Below, piece after piece: positions 60,866-64,000 of a DNA stretch of 64,000 nucleotides (positions are counted from its first letter, which is position 1; every line of letters starts with the position of its first letter). The notes below the pieces were generated by a model. It ran no database searches. It saw nothing but the letters and a program-made list of their open reading frames with translations, and was not told the DNA's origin. The DNA is taken from positions 62,001 to 126,000 of the forward strand of contig NZ_WTWY01000001.1 in assembly GCF_009870825.1 (NCBI RefSeq), written 5' to 3'. The translations under genes and the position numbers were made by a program. This DNA comes from Paenibacillus sp. USDA918EY. GTDB taxonomy: Bacteria; Bacillota; Bacilli; Paenibacillales; Paenibacillaceae.

Positions 60866-63464
60866 ACAAGACAGTAAAGATAAACTGCGTGTATACGAAT
60901 ATGCCAAATCATTAAATATGAGCAGCAAAGAAATTATTACCATCTTGAAACGGCTGAATATTCCCGTCAACAATCATATGAGCGTGATGGAGAATGATTC
61001 GGTCGCAAAAGTGGAACAATTTTTTCGAGATATCAAATCGAATGCCGCTGCGAAAAGAGAAAGCGGGGAAACTCTTACGACAGCTAATACTTCTTCCATA
61101 AAAAATGACAACAACCGGACAGATCGAAACCAGGGCAGCCGGCCGGCAGGCCAAAGCCAATCCCAAAAACAACAGGAAAAGCAGGTAAGTATGAATAATA
61201 AATCGAATCAAAACACAGCAAACGGTTCCCAGCGAACCCAGGGCGGGCAGGATTCCCGCAGAGGCCACTCGAACCAGGGAGGCCAAAATAACGGTGCAGG
61301 CAACCGCAGCCAGGGCGCAGGCGCAGGCAACCGCAATCAAGGATCTTCCCAAGGAAATCGGCCTCAAGGTTCGAATCAGGGAGGCGCAAACCGCGGTCCC
61401 GGCGGACAGCAATCCGGTGGGCAGCGGTCGAACAACAGCCGTCCACAGCAATCCGGAGGCCGTCCGCAGCAGTCCGGATCCCGTCCTTCCCAAGAAGGCG
61501 GTTCGAGCGATAACTTCTCCAGACCAAACGATAACCGCGGTGGCAATCGCAATCAAGGCAATAACCAAAACCGTGGCAAAAACGGAAATTCCAGACGGTT
61601 TGAAGACGGGAACAACAAATCCGGTTCGTTCAACCGGAATAATCGTGGAGGCAAGAACAACAAAGGCAGACAGCAGTACAACCAGCCGCCGCGCGAGAAA
61701 ATCGATAACACGCCGAAGAAAATCATCGTGCGCGGTAATATGACGGTTGGCGAAACAGCCAAATTGCTTCATAAAGACGCTTCCGAGGTTATCAAAAAGC
61801 TGATCCTGATGGGCGTTATGGCTACGATTAACCAGGAGCTTGATATCGATACCATTCTTCTTCTTGCCGGAGAGTTCGGCGTTGAGGTCGAAGTGAAGAT
61901 TGTTGTTGAGGACGACCGCTTCGAGACCCTTGAGGAGAACGATGATCCAGCGGATCTGAAAGCCCGTCCGCCGGTCGTTACCATCATGGGGCACGTTGAC
62001 CATGGTAAAACGACCTTGCTCGACGCCATCCGTTCTACGAACGTTACCGGCGGCGAAGCAGGCGGCATCACGCAGCATATCGGCGCTTACCAAGTCGAAA
62101 TCAACAACAAAAAAATTACGTTCCTGGATACGCCGGGCCATGAAGCCTTCACGGCGATGCGTGCACGCGGAGCGCAAATCACGGATATTACGATTATCGT
62201 CGTAGCGGCCGATGACGGCGTCATGCCGCAAACCGTGGAAGCCATCAACCACGCCAAAGCGGCCGAGCTGCCGATCATCGTGGCCGTAAACAAAATCGAC
62301 AAGCCGTCGGCAAATCCGGACAAAGTAAAACAAGAACTGACCGAATACGGTCTTGTGCCGGAAGAGTGGGGCGGAGACACCATTTTCGTCAATGTTTCGG
62401 CGAAGCAAAAAATGGGTCTCGAAGAACTTCTTGAGATGATCCTGCTTGTTGCCGAAGTGAACGAATATAAAGCGAACCCGGACAAACGCGCGCGCGGCGC
62501 CGTCATCGAGGCGGAGCTGGACAAAGGCCGCGGCCCGGTGGCACGCGTACTGGTGCAGCATGGTACGCTGAAAATCGGGGACGCCTTCGTTGCGGGCAAC
62601 TGTTTCGGACGCGTTCGCGCCATGGTGAACGACAAAGGCCGCCGTCTGAAGGAAGCCGGTCCATCCACGCCGGTTGAAATTACCGGTCTGACGGAAGTGC
62701 CGCAAGCCGGCGATCCGTTCATGGTTTTCGAAGACGAGCGCAAAGCCCGCTCCATCGCCGAAAAACGCGCGATCACCCAGCGCCAATCCGATCTTGGCAG
62801 CAACGTGCGCGTAACTCTCGACGACTTGTTCCAGCATATTAAAGACGGCGAGATCAAAGACCTGAACGTGATCATCAAAGGCGACGTGCAAGGTTCGGTC
62901 GAAGCTTTGAAAGGTTCTTTGGCCAAAATCGAAGTGGAAGGCGTACGTGTGAAAATCATCCACAGCGGTGTCGGTGCTATCACGGAATCCGACATCATTT
63001 TGGCTGCCGCATCGAACGCGATCGTCATCGGCTTTAACGTTCGTCCGGATCCGCAAGCCGGCGCGACGGCAGAACAAGAGAAAGTCGATATCCGTCTGCA
63101 CCGCGTCATTTACAATGTCATCGAAGAAATCGAGCAGGCGATGAAAGGTATGCTGGATCCAGAATATAAAGAAGTGGTCATCGGCCATGCCGAAGTCCGC
63201 AACCTGTTTAAAATCAGCAAAGTGGGCACCATTGCCGGCTGCATGGTTACTCAGGGCAAAATCACGCGCAACGCTGAAGTCCGTTTGATTCGCGGCGGCA
63301 TTGTTGTTCACGAAGGAAAAATCGATACACTCAAGCGCTTCAAGGATGATGCTAAAGAAGTTGCCCAAGGTTATGAATGCGGCATTACCATAGAAGGATA
63401 TAATGACCTTAAGGAAGGCGACGTCATCGAGGCGTTCATCATGGAGGCTGTCGAGCGCAAGTAA
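60858..63464 (+). CDS. infB: Translation initiation factor IF-2
   Basis: 868 residues. N-terminal IF2N helix ([22 protein letters not shown]), then a very long Asn/Gln/Gly/Arg/Ser-rich region (about 75-275), a second IF2N, and the GTPase domain with GHVDHGKTT (about 377-385), DTPGHEAF and NKIDKP. Delivers fMet-tRNA to the 30S subunit. TTG 60858 after GGAGGTGGAG. Confidence 0.97.
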   Translation: MSKQDSKDKLRVYEYAKSLNMSSKEIITILKRLNIPVNNHMSVMENDSVAKVEQFFRDIKSNAAAKRESGETLTTANTSSIKNDNNRTDRNQGSRPAGQSQSQKQQEKQVSMNNKSNQNTANGSQRTQGGQDSRRGHSNQGGQNNGAGNRSQGAGAGNRNQGSSQGNRPQGSNQGGANRGPGGQQSGGQRSNNSRPQQSGGRPQQSGSRPSQEGGSSDNFSRPNDNRGGNRNQGNNQNRGKNGNSRRFEDGNNKSGSFNRNNRGGKNNKGRQQYNQPPREKIDNTPKKIIVRGNMTVGETAKLLHKDASEVIKKLILMGVMATINQELDIDTILLLAGEFGVEVEVKIVVEDDRFETLEENDDPADLKARPPVVTIMGHVDHGKTTLLDAIRSTNVTGGEAGGITQHIGAYQVEINNKKITFLDTPGHEAFTAMRARGAQITDITIIVVAADDGVMPQTVEAINHAKAAELPIIVAVNKIDKPSANPDKVKQELTEYGLVPEEWGGDTIFVNVSAKQKMGLEELLEMILLVAEVNEYKANPDKRARGAVIEAELDKGRGPVARVLVQHGTLKIGDAFVAGNCFGRVRAMVNDKGRRLKEAGPSTPVEITGLTEVPQAGDPFMVFEDERKARSIAEKRAITQRQSDLGSNVRVTLDDLFQHIKDGEIKDLNVIIKGDVQGSVEALKGSLAKIEVEGVRVKIIHSGVGAITESDIILAAASNAIVIGFNVRPDPQAGATAEQEKVDIRLHRVIYNVIEEIEQAMKGMLDPEYKEVVIGHAEVRNLFKISKVGTIAGCMVTQGKITRNAEVRLIRGGIVVHEGKIDTLKRFKDDAKEVAQGYECGITIEGYNDLKEGDVIEAFIMEAVERK

Positions 63465-63482
63465 CTAAAGAGGTGAACATGC

Positions 63483-63836
63483 ATGGCCAAAATACGTGTT
63501 GGGCGGGTCGGCGAACAGATTAAAAAAGAACTGAGCCAGCTCATCCAAAGTGAATTAAAAGACCCGCGCATCGGTTTCCTGACCGTAACCGGCGTGGATG
63601 TAACTAACGATTTATCCCAAGCGAAGGTTTACCTCAGCGTGCTGGGAGACGAAGAGCAGAAAGAGAACTCGCTGAAAGCTCTGGAGAAAGCCAACGGTTT
63701 TCTCCGCTCCGAGCTTGGCAAGCGGATTCGCCTTCGTCACATACCCGAGCTGATTTTCAAGTTCGATGAATCCATTGCTTACGGCAGCAAAATCGAAAAG
63801 CTTCTGGGCGAAATCAGCAAAAACGATTCGAACTAA
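63483..63836 (+). CDS. rbfA: Ribosome-binding factor A
   Basis: 117 residues, KH-like 30S assembly factor: [51 protein letters not shown] is visible in parts. In B. subtilis ylxP sits between infB and rbfA; here it is absent. Confidence 0.95.
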   Translation: MAKIRVGRVGEQIKKELSQLIQSELKDPRIGFLTVTGVDVTNDLSQAKVYLSVLGDEEQKENSLKALEKANGFLRSELGKRIRLRHIPELIFKFDESIAYGSKIEKLLGEISKNDSN

Positions 63837-63859
63837 TTTACAGTTTAAAGGAGAAGGCG

Positions 63860-64000
63860 ATGCAGACCTATGAACAGTCGCTTGAGCAGGCCAAGCAGTT
63901 TCTGCTGAAGCATGATGATTATTTAGTAGTGTCGCATATTCAGCCAGATGGAGATGCAGTCAGTTCCACCGTAGCCGTGGGCTGGCTTCTCTCATGTCTG
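63860..64000 (+). CDS. nrnA: Oligoribonuclease/pAp phosphatase NrnA (partial)
   Basis: The first 47 codons; the gene runs off the window. QTYEQSLEQAKQFLLKHDDYLVVSHIQPDGDAVSS contains the first metal motif (PDGDA) of DHH phosphoesterases. ATG 63860 follows AAAGGAG. In B. subtilis nrnA (ytqI) is elsewhere, but this position after rbfA is common in other Bacillota. Confidence 0.85.
   Translation, partial: MQTYEQSLEQAKQFLLKHDDYLVVSHIQPDGDAVSSTVAVGWLLSCL

Noticed and set aside
60912..63368. Open frame of 818 codons antisense to infB
   Set aside because: It has no ribosome binding site, mirrors the codon structure of infB and translates to Phe/His/Val/Arg-rich text with no family. Similar shadows oppose polC, proS and topA.

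Overview
The window is a stretch of conserved chromosomal backbone from a motile, low-to-mid GC Bacillota, most likely a Paenibacillus or close relative. This is an inference from gene order, the Gram-positive PolC, CheC/CheD/FliY chemotaxis, an FlhF/FlhG pair, frequent TTG and GTG starts and strong AGGAGG-type ribosome binding sites. Nearly every gene lies on the + strand. I see no tRNA, rRNA, insertion sequence, prophage or CRISPR array.

Layout. (1) 1-7142: a small FlhB C-terminal-like protein, a YraN-family nuclease, comM, an AT-richer orphan lipoprotein, a 617-bp gap, then sucCD and dprA. (2) 7211-12666: topA, trmFO, hslV and hslU, closed by a strong terminator. The recombinase and codY genes that accompany this group in Bacillus subtilis are absent. 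(3) 13134-41401: an unbroken fla/che operon, flgB to sigD, running through rod, MS-ring, switch, export ATPase, hook, C-ring, export gate, flhF/flhG and the cheB-A-W-C-D modules; sigD closes the motility programme by directing late flagellar genes. (4) 41432-44498: a small accessory cluster behind sigD (FapA-type DUF342 protein, an unknown small protein, an SwrB-like membrane coiled-coil protein and an MltG-like membrane protein). (5) 44809-64000: the translation and envelope super-cluster rpsB-tsf-pyrH-frr-uppS-cdsA-dxr-rseP-proS-polC-rimP-nusA-rnpM-ylxQ-infB-rbfA, with nrnA cut by the window edge.

Most genes are textbook members of known families, and I found no convincing new biological system. 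The material worth a second look is small and mostly non-coding: hairpin leaders ahead of comM, rseP and rimP; Spo0A-box-like palindromes; a possible leader peptide coupled to flgB; GC-rich hairpins on both sides of flgE; four tandem 10-bp repeats directly ahead of the SwrB-like gene; and a few unassigned proteins (the lipoprotein at 2613, the membrane protein between cheD and sigD, the 104-residue protein at 42902). Many starts are TTG or GTG; I chose them by ribosome-binding-site spacing and say so where it changes the call.
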